NCBI GenBank assembly: GCA_963728395.1
Contig: CAVSJJ010000001.1
Coordinates: forward strand, 310,001 to 374,000
DNA from: CAVSJJ01 sp963728395
GTDB taxonomy: Bacteria; Actinomycetota; Actinomycetes; Actinomycetales; Dermatophilaceae
Direction of reading: 5' to 3'
Length of the DNA: 64,000 nt
Made by a program: the position numbers and the translations under genes. Below the pieces are notes generated by a model, which was given only the letters and a program-made list of their open reading frames with translations, was not told the DNA's origin and did not search any database. This document shows, piece by piece, positions 9,253 through 16,852 of the stretch (the stretch's first letter is position 1; every line of letters begins with the position of its first letter).

Positions 9253-10239
9253 CTATCCTTGGACTTCCGGGTGATCCTTGAGGAACTGTTCCACATTGTC
9301 CTTGGTGACCATGACGGTGGAGGGCGTGCCTTCCTGCGGGGCCCCGGTCTTGAGGTACTCGAGAATGTTGTCCTTCACGGTATTCGCCACGTCCGACGGG
9401 GCGTAGTAGACGGTGGCCACCTGTCCGGAGCGAATGGCCGGAAGGATGGACAGGCTGAAGTCCCACGTGAAGATCGGCAGCGGGTCGGTCCGCCCAGCCT
9501 GGGCGATGGCCGCGAGGGCACCTTCGGTGGAGTCGGCGTAGCAGGACCAGATTGCATACTTGCCGGCGCCGGCTGGGTTGGCCTGGAGCCAGGCTGCGGT
9601 TCCGTTCTGAGACTCCACGACCTGTCCTGGGATATGGAACTGGTGTGAGTATTCCTTCGCTGAGATGCCTTGGTCCTTGATCGCCTTCTCGCGATACTCT
9701 GCTCGCAACCTGCAGGGCGTTCCTGGGGTGAAGTCCAGCGCCAGGAAGCTGGTGACCTGGTTCTCCTTCAGGTAATTGATGAAGAGGTCGTTAGGCGGCG
9801 CGGGGATCACGTAGGAGACCGAGCCGGCCATTCCGGATAGCAGCGGGCTACCGAGGAAGAAGACGGGAATCTTCGCGGCGTCTGCCTGAGACATGCACTG
9901 TGCCATCTGGTCCATCGCGTAGGTCGTGACAACCAGGACGTCGACCTTGCGGGTCACCCACTGCGTGCAAATCGCATTGGCCTGGCCAAGATCTCCCTTG
10001 GGGTCCTGCGTGAAGACCTGCCATCCGAGCTCTTCGAACGCCTTCTTGGTGTTGCTGGCGAAGAGGTTGTCAATGGGAGATGTGGCGTCGAACTCCACGA
10101 TCCCAAGAGATTTCGCATCACCTCCGCCCGTGCCGTCACCGGCGGTCGATGATGGGGTTGAGGAGGTGGCGCAGCCCGAGATGGTGAAGAGGGCGGCCAA
10201 CGCCAGCGCCGCCACACCCTTAGGCTTCATTGCCTTCAT
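9253..10239 (-). CDS. Sugar ABC importer substrate-binding lipoprotein (RbsB-like)
   Basis: This 328-residue periplasmic-binding-fold protein has a lipoprotein signal. A basic start and hydrophobic stretch lead to SGC with the lipid-accepting Cys at 23, then a Ser/Thr-rich linker. Type 1 binding-protein features follow: NLFASNTKKAFEELGWQ, and ATSPIDNLF near the ligand cleft. It captures the substrate outside the membrane. The ATG at 10239 has GAAGGGA upstream. It is the first gene of the long minus-strand operon, so its upstream region should hold the operon promoter and operator. The ligand is not evident; a tetritol or other short polyol is suggested by the catabolic genes. Confidence 0.9.
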   Translation of the reverse strand: MKAMKPKGVAALALAALFTISGCATSSTPSSTAGDGTGGGDAKSLGIVEFDATSPIDNLFASNTKKAFEELGWQVFTQDPKGDLGQANAICTQWVTRKVDVLVVTTYAMDQMAQCMSQADAAKIPVFFLGSPLLSGMAGSVSYVIPAPPNDLFINYLKENQVTSFLALDFTPGTPCRLRAEYREKAIKDQGISAKEYSHQFHIPGQVVESQNGTAAWLQANPAGAGKYAIWSCYADSTEGALAAIAQAGRTDPLPIFTWDFSLSILPAIRSGQVATVYYAPSDVANTVKDNILEYLKTGAPQEGTPSTVMVTKDNVEQFLKDHPEVQG

Positions 10240-10296
10240 GTTGTTCCCTTCGTCTTGACGACCCGGCTCTCCGACGGGTGGGAAGTCCGCCAGTCT

Positions 10297-10310
10297 GAGC
10301 ATTTGCTCAT
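10297..10310. promoter_or_regulatory. Candidate operator for the SorC/DeoR-type regulator, lipoprotein side
   Basis: The box GAGCATTTGCTCAT lies 58 bases before the lipoprotein start. It contains the inverted repeat TGAGCA-tt-TGCTCA (10296-10309). A close copy, GAGCGTTTGCCTAT, lies at 10838-10851 before the regulator gene. Shared boxes in front of a regulator and its target operon are what an autoregulated sugar regulator would leave. Binding is inferred. Confidence 0.4.
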
Positions 10311-10785
10311 CATGCAACATCCGCGCTTGAGTGTAGCGGGACGAATGCGACAAGTGTCAAGCATCTGATACGTCTGCGTCGCAGGTCACATCGATGACAG
10401 GAGATGCGGGTCCAGCCGCCCGTGCCCTCCGGGGCGGCCGCGTCCCTCCAAGCCACGGCTTGTGTCCTTCGTCCTGACGCGACTCGTTGGGGCTCGCCGC
10501 CGGCGCCATCGGCGAGGGCAACGGCGATCGGCCATCGGTCGGTCACGTGGCTCGCGAGCGGCCAGGCAGCCATGAACCCTGGGGTCCACCGAGGCCCACC
10601 ATTGAGGGTGGGCACTGGTCGACGTGGGCGTCGATGCCAGCTGGGTTCGCTAGAGCCGGGGTCCAGCCTTCGACATCCTCGACGACCAGCGCCCCGGAGC
10701 GAGCGTGAGACTCCCAAGGCTGGCAGCCCTTGGCGCGACCAGCCCGGTCGGGGCGAGGCGCCTGCGCATCACACCCCACCACGAG

Positions 10786-10821
10786 GTACTCGATGCAGGC
10801 CGGGTACTCGACGCAGGCCGG
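10786..10821. repeat. Two-copy 18-bp tandem repeat
   Basis: The unit GTACTCGATGCAGGCCGG at 10786-10803 is followed at once by a copy with one change at 10804-10821. It lies just upstream of the second operator-like box. It may be a recent slippage duplication; no role is evident. Confidence 0.8.
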
Positions 10822-10837
10822 TCAGGCCGAGCAATCC

Positions 10838-10851
10838 GAGCGTTTGCCTAT
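10838..10851. promoter_or_regulatory. Candidate operator, regulator side
   Basis: GAGCGTTTGCCTAT differs from the box at 10297-10310 at three positions. A nearby TTGCTC (10858-10863) mirrors the GAGC at its left end. It lies about 110 bases before the regulator start, consistent with autoregulation. Confidence 0.35.
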
Positions 10852-10960
10852 GCGCACTTGCTCAAGGTGGTACGATGACGCCCACCCAGCAGGATTAGGC
10901 CATGCCCCCAGTCCGGGCGCACGAGCCACGGGCATGGGTTACGTGTCGGAGAGGACTTGG

Positions 10961-12022
10961 ATGGCCCACTCAAGTCGCCAGGACCTCTTGGTTGAGGTAT
11001 CGACCCTGTATCACAAACAGGGTCTGACGCAAGGTGAGATTGCCAAGAGGGTAGAGGTGTCGAGGCAAACCGTCTCACGGCTCCTCAGACAGGCACAGGA
11101 CGTAGGCATCGTCTCCGTCGACATCCGCGATCCCGCAGGCGAGGCCGACGAGCTGGGTAGGCGAGTTCGCAGTCGATTCAACCTAGCGGCGGCCATCGTC
11201 GTGGACAGCAGCGGGCTGGACGAGGACCGCGCCCTGAAAGAGACGACGAGACTAGCAGCGGTTACGCGCTACGAGCGCATTGCGGCCTGTTCCACGATTG
11301 GCATGCTCTGGGGACCAACAGTACTCCAATTCTCTCTCAGCCTACCCAGAGGCCAACATAATGAGCTGATAATTGCCCAGATGGGCGGCATGATCCCAAC
11401 CATCCCCGGACGAAGCGCCATTGACCCTGCCGTGACAACTGCGGCGGAACGGCTTGGCGCGAACGCCGACCTCATCGCCGCCCCGCTTTATGTCGATACA
11501 CCCGTGGTCAAAGAAGCATTCATGAGCGACTCGCGGATTTCCGCAGCGCTCGAGAATGCCCGCCGAGCCGACATGTACATCTTCAGCGTCGGAAAGGCAA
11601 CGCTTGATGGCGGTCTCTACCAATCAGGCTATGTGACAACGGCGGAGATCGCCAAGCTGGAGAGCGAAGGGGCGGTGGGTGAATTATGCGGTCTCTTCTA
11701 TTCAATCACAGGCGATTCCTGCGGCGCCGAGCTCGAGTCGCGCACCATCGCCCTCACGAGGGATGAAATACGAGCCATTCCTCAGCGGTTACTTATCGCG
11801 TCGGGCGCAAGTAAAGCAGCTGCAGTTGCGGGCGCCTTGGCAGGTGGGTACGCAACCGAGGTATTCCTCGATTCTGAGCTTGCAGTGGCTCTGCTTGACG
11901 TCACCGATCCCAAGAGCGTCCAACAAGCCGGCCTCGCGGGACTCGCCTGCCCAACCTGTCGGATCCCCCTGCAGCTGCGCGATGGGTCGCTGGAACGGGC
12001 CAGCATGACAGACGGTTCGTGA
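10961..12022 (+). CDS. SorC/DeoR-family sugar-binding transcriptional regulator
   Basis: This encodes 353 residues. A helix-turn-helix sits at about 20-55 (GLTQGEIAKRVEVSRQTVSR). The rest is the SorC-type sugar-phosphate-binding domain, with GMLWGPTVLQFSLSLPR and a later DSCGAELESR stretch. These regulators respond to phosphorylated sugars from the pathway they control. I chose the ATG at 10961 because GGAGAGGA lies just before it; an in-frame ATG at 10934 is possible. It is divergent from the importer/catabolic operon, which it probably controls. The IS3-family element begins 62 bases after its stop, and the gene looks intact. Confidence 0.85.
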   Translation: MAHSSRQDLLVEVSTLYHKQGLTQGEIAKRVEVSRQTVSRLLRQAQDVGIVSVDIRDPAGEADELGRRVRSRFNLAAAIVVDSSGLDEDRALKETTRLAAVTRYERIAACSTIGMLWGPTVLQFSLSLPRGQHNELIIAQMGGMIPTIPGRSAIDPAVTTAAERLGANADLIAAPLYVDTPVVKEAFMSDSRISAALENARRADMYIFSVGKATLDGGLYQSGYVTTAEIAKLESEGAVGELCGLFYSITGDSCGAELESRTIALTRDEIRAIPQRLLIASGASKAAAVAGALAGGYATEVFLDSELAVALLDVTDPKSVQQAGLAGLACPTCRIPLQLRDGSLERASMTDGS

Positions 12023-12084
12023 TGCCGAGACGATTCGCATGCGAGACGCGAAGCGTTCGTCGCCGTCGCAACGACCAAGAAGTT

Positions 12085-12110
12085 GGGTCTGCTGCACGAA
12101 TAGGTGACAC
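12085..12110 (+). repeat. Left terminal inverted repeat of the IS3-family element
   Basis: This pairs with 13375-13400. The outer 14 bases and the inner GGTGACAC are identical between the ends. Confidence 0.92.
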
Positions 12111-12154
12111 ATCAGCTGCGGTGCCGAGAGGTGCTGCGGGAGAGGATGTGCACT

Positions 12155-12445
12155 GTGCCCAAGCCCTACCCCAAAGAGTTCCGCGAGGACGTCATCCGGG
12201 TTGCCCGGAACCGTGAACCTGGCGTGCATCTCAAGCAGATCGCAGCCGACTTCGGGATCAGCGAGTCGTGTCTGAACACCTGGCTCGGCAAGGCCGACCG
12301 GGACGACGGCGTCCGGGTCTCCGACCCGGCCCAGCCGGCGACCGAGCGTGAGCTGAGGAAGCGGATCAGGCTGTTGGAGCAGGAGAACGAGGTCCTGCGA
12401 CGAGCAGCGGCGTATCTGTCGCAGGCCAACCTGCCGGGAAAATGA
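12155..12445 (+). CDS. IS3-family transposase OrfA (DNA-binding part)
   Basis: This encodes 96 residues starting VPKPYPKEFRED, the usual opening of this OrfA type. A helix-turn-helix follows (HLKQIAADFGISESCLNTWL), then a leucine-zipper-like stretch ending RKRIRLLEQENEVLRRAA. OrfA binds the element ends. I chose the GTG at 12155, which has GAGAGG nine bases upstream; an ATG at 12146 is also in frame. The frame ends in a slippery heptamer, so OrfA can be fused to OrfB by a -1 frameshift. Confidence 0.88.
   Translation: MPKPYPKEFREDVIRVARNREPGVHLKQIAADFGISESCLNTWLGKADRDDGVRVSDPAQPATERELRKRIRLLEQENEVLRRAAAYLSQANLPGK
12436..12442 (+). other. Programmed -1 frameshift heptamer between orfA and orfB
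   Basis: The heptamer G GGA AAA is in the correct phase of orfA. A -1 slip gives GGG AAA ATG and enters the orfB frame. The TGA of orfA at 12443-12445 overlaps the ATG of orfB at 12442, so orfB could also start by coupled re-initiation. IS3 elements normally need the fused OrfAB as active transposase. Confidence 0.7.
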
Positions 12446-13368
12446 TGTACCCGCTCGTCCGTGACCTTGCCGCGGCCGGTGCCCCCATTCGGGTGCCGGT
12501 CGCGGTGACGTGTCGGGTCCTCAACCTCGCCCGCGCTCCGTTCTACCGCTGGTTGGCGTCACCGCTGACCGACGCCGAGGTTGAGGAGGCCTACCGAGCC
12601 AACGCGTTGTTCGATGCTCACCGCGATGACCCCGAGTTCGGCTACCGGTTCCTCGCCGATGAGGCCCGCGACGCCGGCCAGCCGATGGCGGACCGGACCG
12701 CGTGGCGGATCTGCTCCGAGGCCGGCTGGTGGTCCTCGTTCGGGAAGAAGAAGTGTGGGAAGGGCAAGAAGCCGGGACCACCAGTCCATGACGACCGCTG
12801 CGCCGTGGTCGACGACAAGGGCCGCACCCGGCACGAGTTCAGCGCCGAGGCACCCAATGAGCTCTGGCTGACCGACATCACCGAGCACTGGACCAACGAG
12901 GGCAAGCTCTACCTGTGCGCGGTCAAGGACGTGTGCGGCAACCGGATCGTGGGCTACTCCATCGACTCCCGGATGAAGTCGAGGATCGCGGTCGCGGCGA
13001 TCAACAACGCCGTCGCGATGCGCGAGGCCGCCGGCCAGGATGTGGCCGGCTGCGTGGTCCACAGCGATCGAGGATCGCAATTTCGATCCAGGAAGGCCCA
13101 GCGTGCACTGACCCGCCACCAGCTGGTCGGATCGATGGGCCGCGTCGGCTCGTGCGGGGACAACGCCGCCATGGAGTCCTTCTTCAGCCTGTTGCAGAAG
13201 AACGTCTTGAACAAGAAGACCTGGACCACCCGCGAGGAGCTCAGGATCGCGATCGTGACCTGGATCGAGAAGACCTACCACCGACGCCGGAGACAGGACT
13301 CGCTGGGCCGATTGACGCCCGTCGAGTTCGAGACCATCATGACCACGCCAGCCACTCAGGCTGCGTGA
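12442..13368 (+). CDS. IS3-family transposase OrfB (DDE catalytic part)
   Basis: This encodes 308 residues with an N-terminal HTH_21-like segment and an rve integrase core. The catalytic residues are visible in LTDITEHW (first Asp), VVHSDRGSQF (second Asp) and DNAAMESFFSLLQKN (Glu). No frameshift or internal stop breaks it. It overlaps orfA by four bases in the -1 frame. It belongs to the IS3-family element at 12085-13400. Confidence 0.93.
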   Translation: MMYPLVRDLAAAGAPIRVPVAVTCRVLNLARAPFYRWLASPLTDAEVEEAYRANALFDAHRDDPEFGYRFLADEARDAGQPMADRTAWRICSEAGWWSSFGKKKCGKGKKPGPPVHDDRCAVVDDKGRTRHEFSAEAPNELWLTDITEHWTNEGKLYLCAVKDVCGNRIVGYSIDSRMKSRIAVAAINNAVAMREAAGQDVAGCVVHSDRGSQFRSRKAQRALTRHQLVGSMGRVGSCGDNAAMESFFSLLQKNVLNKKTWTTREELRIAIVTWIEKTYHRRRRQDSLGRLTPVEFETIMTTPATQAA

Positions 13369-13374
13369 CCGAAC

Positions 13375-13400
13375 GTGTCACCAGTCCGTGCAGCAGACCC
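13375..13400 (-). repeat. Right terminal inverted repeat of the IS3-family element
   Basis: This is the inverted copy of 12085-12110. It starts seven bases after the orfB stop and ends directly at the GTT duplication. Confidence 0.92.
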
Positions 13401-14053
13401 GTTCGCTTACCCAGGTGTCTGTGATGAACGTCGTGTCCATGGACGGGGCCGCCCGTCATGTCGCCTGCGAGTCCTCCAGCGAGGCTGGCATCATCCGGGA
13501 AGCTGCACCCGGCGCAGAGCGAGAACTCTCTCGTGCTCCCCTCGGCGTCCGCCCAACTCAGCATGGCGACGAACCACTACCGAGACTCTTTCAGCTGGAT
13601 GCCGTGGGTATCGGCTCGGCGGGTGGCTGTGGCGGACGTGGCCTCAGCATGTTGACCACGTCGGGTAGCCCAGCGGCCAGGCGATCTCGAGGCTCGACTC
13701 GCGACTGAGGGTGGCGTCAGGCGGTAGTCACGTGATGCGTTCGCTTTGAACGTCGGTGGGCTCGAAGTTCAACGGGGCCGATGGTTAGCTTCCAGCACAG
13801 CCGGGCTTGGTTCGGCGTCGCAGAGGATCGTCAGGTCGGCGACCAGCGACTCCTATCCACCCTTCCCCGATGCAGCCACCAAGCCCGCCAGCGGATCTCG
13901 GAGTCCGCGTCACTCTTGATGTCCGCGAGTTGGCAAATGGTTCACGCATTCGCAATGAGCCGCCAGCTGTCAACGTCGGCCGAAAGTGAACCCTCTGGCG
14001 TCCTTGGGTTCCCCGACTCGACGCAACACCCCGACTTGGATGAAGGGGTGGAG
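13401..14053. other. Gene-free stretch between the two insertion sequences
   Basis: About 650 bases lie between the IS3-family element and the IS30-type transposase. Frames are open on both strands, but none has a recognisable domain or a good ribosome site. A short inverted repeat, TTGAAC...GTTCAA, lies at 13746-13772. The stretch may be debris of older insertions; I cannot name any part of it. Confidence 0.5.
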
Positions 14054-15237
14054 ATGGGACGACCTGGACGCAAGCGACGCCTCGCTCTCGAGGACGAGTA
14101 CTGGAAGCTGATCGGTAACGGGGTCGGCACCGTGGAGGCCTGCCGGAGGCTGGGGATCGGCCGGACAACCGGCTACTACTGGAGGGCGCACCGCGGCGAG
14201 CTGCTCCGGACGACGCTGCCGGAGGACACCCGCTCCGGCCGGTACCTCTCGCTGTTGGAGCGCGAACGGATCGGGGTTTTGCGCTCGGAGGGGTTGGGGG
14301 TGCGGGCGATCGCGGCGAGGCTGAGCCGGGCGCCGTCGACGATCTCGCGGGAGCTGCGCCGAAACGTGCTCGACGGCGACCGGGGCCGCTACGACCCCGG
14401 GCTGGCGCACGCCCGGGCCCGGGAGCAGGCGCGTAGGCACCGTCGCCCGATCTTGGCTCGCGACCCGGAGCTGCGGGCGGTGGTCCAGGCGCGGTTGGAG
14501 GAGCAGTGGAGCCCGGAGCAGATCAGCGCTTGGCTGCGCCTGGCTCACCCCGACCGCCCGGAGTGGCACCTGTGTCACGAGACGATCTACCAGGGCCTGT
14601 TCTTCGGTGGCGTGGACGGGCTCTCCCGCGAGCTGACCAAGAACCTGCGCACCGGACGGTCCCTGCGGCGGCGCCGGCGACGCCGTGAACACGGCCCGAG
14701 GTTCAAGGCCCCCTCGAAGACCATCGACCTGAGACCCGCCGTTGTCGAGGAACGTTCCCGGATCGGGGACTTCGAGGGCGACCTGATCATCGGGCGCGGC
14801 GGCGCCTCCAGCATCGGCACCCTGGTCGACCGCACCAGCCGGTACCTCCGCCTGATCCGGCTCCCGGCGACCCGCTCCGGCGAGGACTTCGCCGCCGCCC
14901 TCCTCGCCGGGCTCGCCGACCTCCCGCCCGAGCGGCTGCGCACCCTCACCTGGGACCAGGGCAACGAGATGGCCCGCCACGACCTGATCGCCCACCTCTT
15001 CCCCGAGGGCGTCTTCTTCGCCTACGCCGGCTGCCCCTGGCAGCGCGGCACCAACGAGAACAGCAACGGCCTTGCCCGCCAGTACCTGCCCCGCAACAGC
15101 GACCTCAGCGTCCACACCGACGAAGACCTCCGCCGCATCGAGACCCTGCTCAACACCAGGCCCCGCAAGACCCTCGGCTGGAGAACCCCCGCCGAGGTCT
15201 TCACCACCGGCCTACGATGACGACCACTCGGTGTTGC
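14023..15237 (+). mobile_element. IS30-family insertion sequence (ends approximate)
   Basis: One transposase gene is flanked by the short inverted match GCAACACC (14023-14030) and GGTGTTGC (15230-15237). The ends are judged only from these eight bases and the usual size of IS30 elements, so they may be longer. Outside the ends, related direct sequences (CCCTCTGG followed by GGGTT) occur on both sides, suggesting insertion into an older repeated or IS21-derived sequence. Confidence 0.6.
14054..15220 (+). CDS. IS30-family transposase
   Basis: This encodes 388 residues. The N-terminal half has two helix-turn-helix segments, including the IS30-type RAIAARLSRAPSTISREL. The integrase core has GDFEGDLIIG (first Asp), LTWDQGNEMARH (second Asp) and GTNENSNGLARQYLP (Glu), so the DDE triad is intact. 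The ATG at 14054 follows AAGGGGTGG. The frame is open further upstream to 13781, but those residues have no family character. Confidence 0.92.
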   Translation: MGRPGRKRRLALEDEYWKLIGNGVGTVEACRRLGIGRTTGYYWRAHRGELLRTTLPEDTRSGRYLSLLERERIGVLRSEGLGVRAIAARLSRAPSTISRELRRNVLDGDRGRYDPGLAHARAREQARRHRRPILARDPELRAVVQARLEEQWSPEQISAWLRLAHPDRPEWHLCHETIYQGLFFGGVDGLSRELTKNLRTGRSLRRRRRRREHGPRFKAPSKTIDLRPAVVEERSRIGDFEGDLIIGRGGASSIGTLVDRTSRYLRLIRLPATRSGEDFAAALLAGLADLPPERLRTLTWDQGNEMARHDLIAHLFPEGVFFAYAGCPWQRGTNENSNGLARQYLPRNSDLSVHTDEDLRRIETLLNTRPRKTLGWRTPAEVFTTGLR

Positions 15238-15296
15238 GACGACCACCCGAATCCGCCGTCGGGTGAAATTGGACCCCTCTGGTTGGGTTGTCATGG

Positions 15297-15516
15297 TCAG
15301 TCCTCGGCTCCCACGGGGGTGGGGACGCGGCCGAGGTCGCGGTTCTTGAGCCGGACAGTCGCCTTTGAGGTTGACGACGTCGGCGTGGTGGACGAGCCGG
15401 TCGATCATGGCGGCGGCGACGACGTCGTCGCCGAAGACCTCGCCCCAGCGGCCGAAGGGCTTGTTGCTGGTGACGATGAGTGAGGCCCTCTCGTACCGGG
15501 AGGAGACGAGCTTCTC
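15297..15516 (-). pseudogene. istB: Remnant of IS21-family helper ATPase istB (C-terminal part, frameshifted)
   Basis: On the minus strand the sequence reads LVSSRYERASLIVTSNKP and continues through RWGEVFGDDVVAAAMIDRL to VVNLKGD, which is the IstB C-terminal region. After GD the frame breaks. The expected ending RLKNRDLGRVP and a TGA at 15297-15299 are present in another frame, so about two bases are missing. The N-terminal two-thirds of the gene are gone. The remnant stops where the TetR operator/promoter begins, and no istA is present. Confidence 0.85.
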
Positions 15517-15528
15517 ATACAGTGTAAG
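15516..15528. promoter_or_regulatory. Candidate TetR-type operator CATACAGTGTAAG
   Basis: This near-palindrome is centred on TACAgTGTA, a pattern common in operators of actinobacterial TetR repressors. It lies 42 bases before the TetR start. A second inverted pair, GGTTGC (15528-15533) and GCAACC (15550-15555), follows it. Autoregulation by the adjacent TetR protein is likely but inferred. Confidence 0.5.
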
Positions 15529-15570
15529 GTTGCCGCAAAAGGCGTTGACGCAACCCTCAAGGAGGTGGCT

Positions 15571-16257
15571 GTGTCCACAGGCACGGTGCGGACGACACTC
15601 AGCAGGGAGCGGGTGCTCGCGGCCGCCATGGCGCTGGCCGACGCGGAGGGCCTGTCCGCGCTGACCATGCGCCGGCTCGCCGCCACCGTCGGCGTCGAGG
15701 CGATGTCCCTCTATCACCATGTGCCCGGCAAGGAAGGTCTCCTCGACGGGCTCGCCGAGGCTGTGATCGTCGAGATCAACGCCGCGGTCGCGGCTCGGGT
15801 GACGACCGAGGACGACTGGACCACGGCGCTGCGCCACCGCTGCCTTGCCGCCCGTGAGGTGATGGTCCGCCACCGCTGGGCGCCAGGCCTGCTCGGTTCA
15901 CGCTCCAGCATCCCGGCGGGCTTGTACCCCTACTACGAGGAGATCCTGGCGACGATGATCCGCGGCGGGCTGAGCTATCACCTCGGCCACCGAGCCATCC
16001 ACGCCCTGGGCACCATGGTCCTCGGCTTCACCCAGGAGCTGTTCACCCCCGACTCCGAGGGCGGCGCCATGGACGAGGAGGCCGCCGAAGCCGAGCTCGC
16101 CGCGGTGGCCGACGCCCTGCCGCATCTGACCGCGATGGTCGCCTCCGAGGTCCACGACAACAACGAAGACCCACTCGGCTGGTGCGACAGCCAGAACGAG
16201 TTCGAGTTCACGCTGACCCTGTTGCTGGACGGGTTGGCCAGGGCGGCCGACGGCTGA
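15571..16257 (+). CDS. TetR-family transcriptional regulator with TetR_C-type ligand domain
   Basis: This encodes 228 residues. The N-terminal helix-turn-helix is clear (LTMRRLAATVGVEAMSLYHH at about 33-52), followed by a C-terminal ligand domain like that of tetracycline-type repressors, with a terminal FTLTLLLDGL helix. I chose the GTG at 15571, which sits five bases after AAGGAGG; a GTG at 15565 lies inside that ribosome site. The gene begins immediately beside the istB remnant. The minus-strand ABC exporter genes after it are possible targets, but nothing proves this. Confidence 0.85.
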   Translation: MSTGTVRTTLSRERVLAAAMALADAEGLSALTMRRLAATVGVEAMSLYHHVPGKEGLLDGLAEAVIVEINAAVAARVTTEDDWTTALRHRCLAAREVMVRHRWAPGLLGSRSSIPAGLYPYYEEILATMIRGGLSYHLGHRAIHALGTMVLGFTQELFTPDSEGGAMDEEAAEAELAAVADALPHLTAMVASEVHDNNEDPLGWCDSQNEFEFTLTLLLDGLARAADG

Positions 16258-16578
16258 GCGGCGGACGCCTGCGATCGGCTCCCCTCCCGGGCCAGCGGGC
16301 AGCATCGGGGGTCGGGTTCGGCCGGCCCGCCGGGAGGCAGCGGCACCCCACCGCGGTTGGTCGTCCAAGACATGCCGGCCCTGATGGCGCACCATCCCTG
16401 CAGGTCAGCGTGTCGGGTCCCCGCACTGGGCGACGGCCTCTTGCTGGCGACGGCCAGGCACCGGCTCTCGAGGAGCTCCTCGCGGGTCAGCACGGTGCCG
16501 CGCGCGCCGTTTCTGAGGATGTGCGGTACCACGAAGGCGCCCATGGCAGGAGCCTGGCGGCCGCCGCTCCCCGTGAGT
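16258..16578. other. Gene-free stretch after the TetR gene
   Basis: These 321 bases lie between converging genes. Several frames are open on the minus strand (one encodes GTVLTREELLESRCLAVA), but none has a good start or an assignable domain. It may contain a decayed gene. I see no clear terminator. Confidence 0.4.
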
Positions 16579-16785
16579 TCACCTTCGACGCTCTCGGCCG
16601 CCCATATTGAGCAGGGCCGAGGCCAGCACCCCCGCGGCCGCGCCGACGGTCATGCCAAGGGCGATCCCCTCACCGCCGACGACCAGAACGCCGACGGTCG
16701 CGCCGACGCCGGCCAGGACACCGATGAGTCCGCCAGCCCATGCGTTGCGCCGGCGGTCGCGAGCCTTGCTCGGGTGGGTTGCCAT
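16579..16785 (-). CDS. Small glycine-rich two-helix membrane protein
   Basis: This encodes 68 residues. A basic N-terminus (HPSKARDRRR) is followed by two hydrophobic, glycine-rich segments at about 17-37 and 43-60, and an Arg-rich tail. The pattern suggests a small inner-membrane hairpin protein. It lies 67 bases downstream of the ABC permease gene on the same strand and may be co-transcribed with it. No family is recognised. Confidence 0.55.
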   Translation of the reverse strand: MATHPSKARDRRRNAWAGGLIGVLAGVGATVGVLVVGGEGIALGMTVGAAAGVLASALLNMGGRERRR

Positions 16786-16852
16786 GGCCGTCTACTCCGT
16801 TCTGTGCGACAAGAGGTCGCCATCAACATCCTTACGGTGGGCGTCCGGGGCG

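Larger units (their letters stand above)
10240..10960. other. Gene-free control region between the importer operon and its regulator
   Basis: These 721 bases separate the divergent lipoprotein and regulator genes. I see no convincing gene. The region holds two matching operator-like boxes, one near each gene, and an 18-base tandem duplication near 10.8 kb. Most of the rest is GC-rich sequence without recognisable structure. Confidence 0.6.
12085..13400 (+). mobile_element. Complete IS3-family insertion sequence with GTT target duplication
   Basis: A 1316-bp element is bounded by 26-bp terminal inverted repeats (12085-12110 and 13375-13400) that match at 23 positions and both begin GGGTCTGCTGCACG. 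It is flanked by GTT on both sides (12082-12084 and 13401-13403), a 3-bp target duplication as expected for IS3. It carries two overlapping frames, orfA and orfB, with an intact catalytic triad. Matching ends, a duplication and open frames suggest a fairly recent and possibly active insertion. Confidence 0.93.

Noticed and set aside
13388..13708. A possible 106-residue gene between the insertion sequences
   Set aside because: No ribosome site, no recognisable domain, and the composition looks like non-coding sequence.
13746..13772. TTGAAC...GTTCAA inverted repeat as an IS end or operator
   Set aside because: Only six bases pair, and there is no partner gene or second copy.
15978..16544. A minus-strand frame with GTVLTREELLESRCLAVA that might be a regulator fragment
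   Set aside because: The phrase is too short to assign, and the frame overlaps the well-supported TetR gene.
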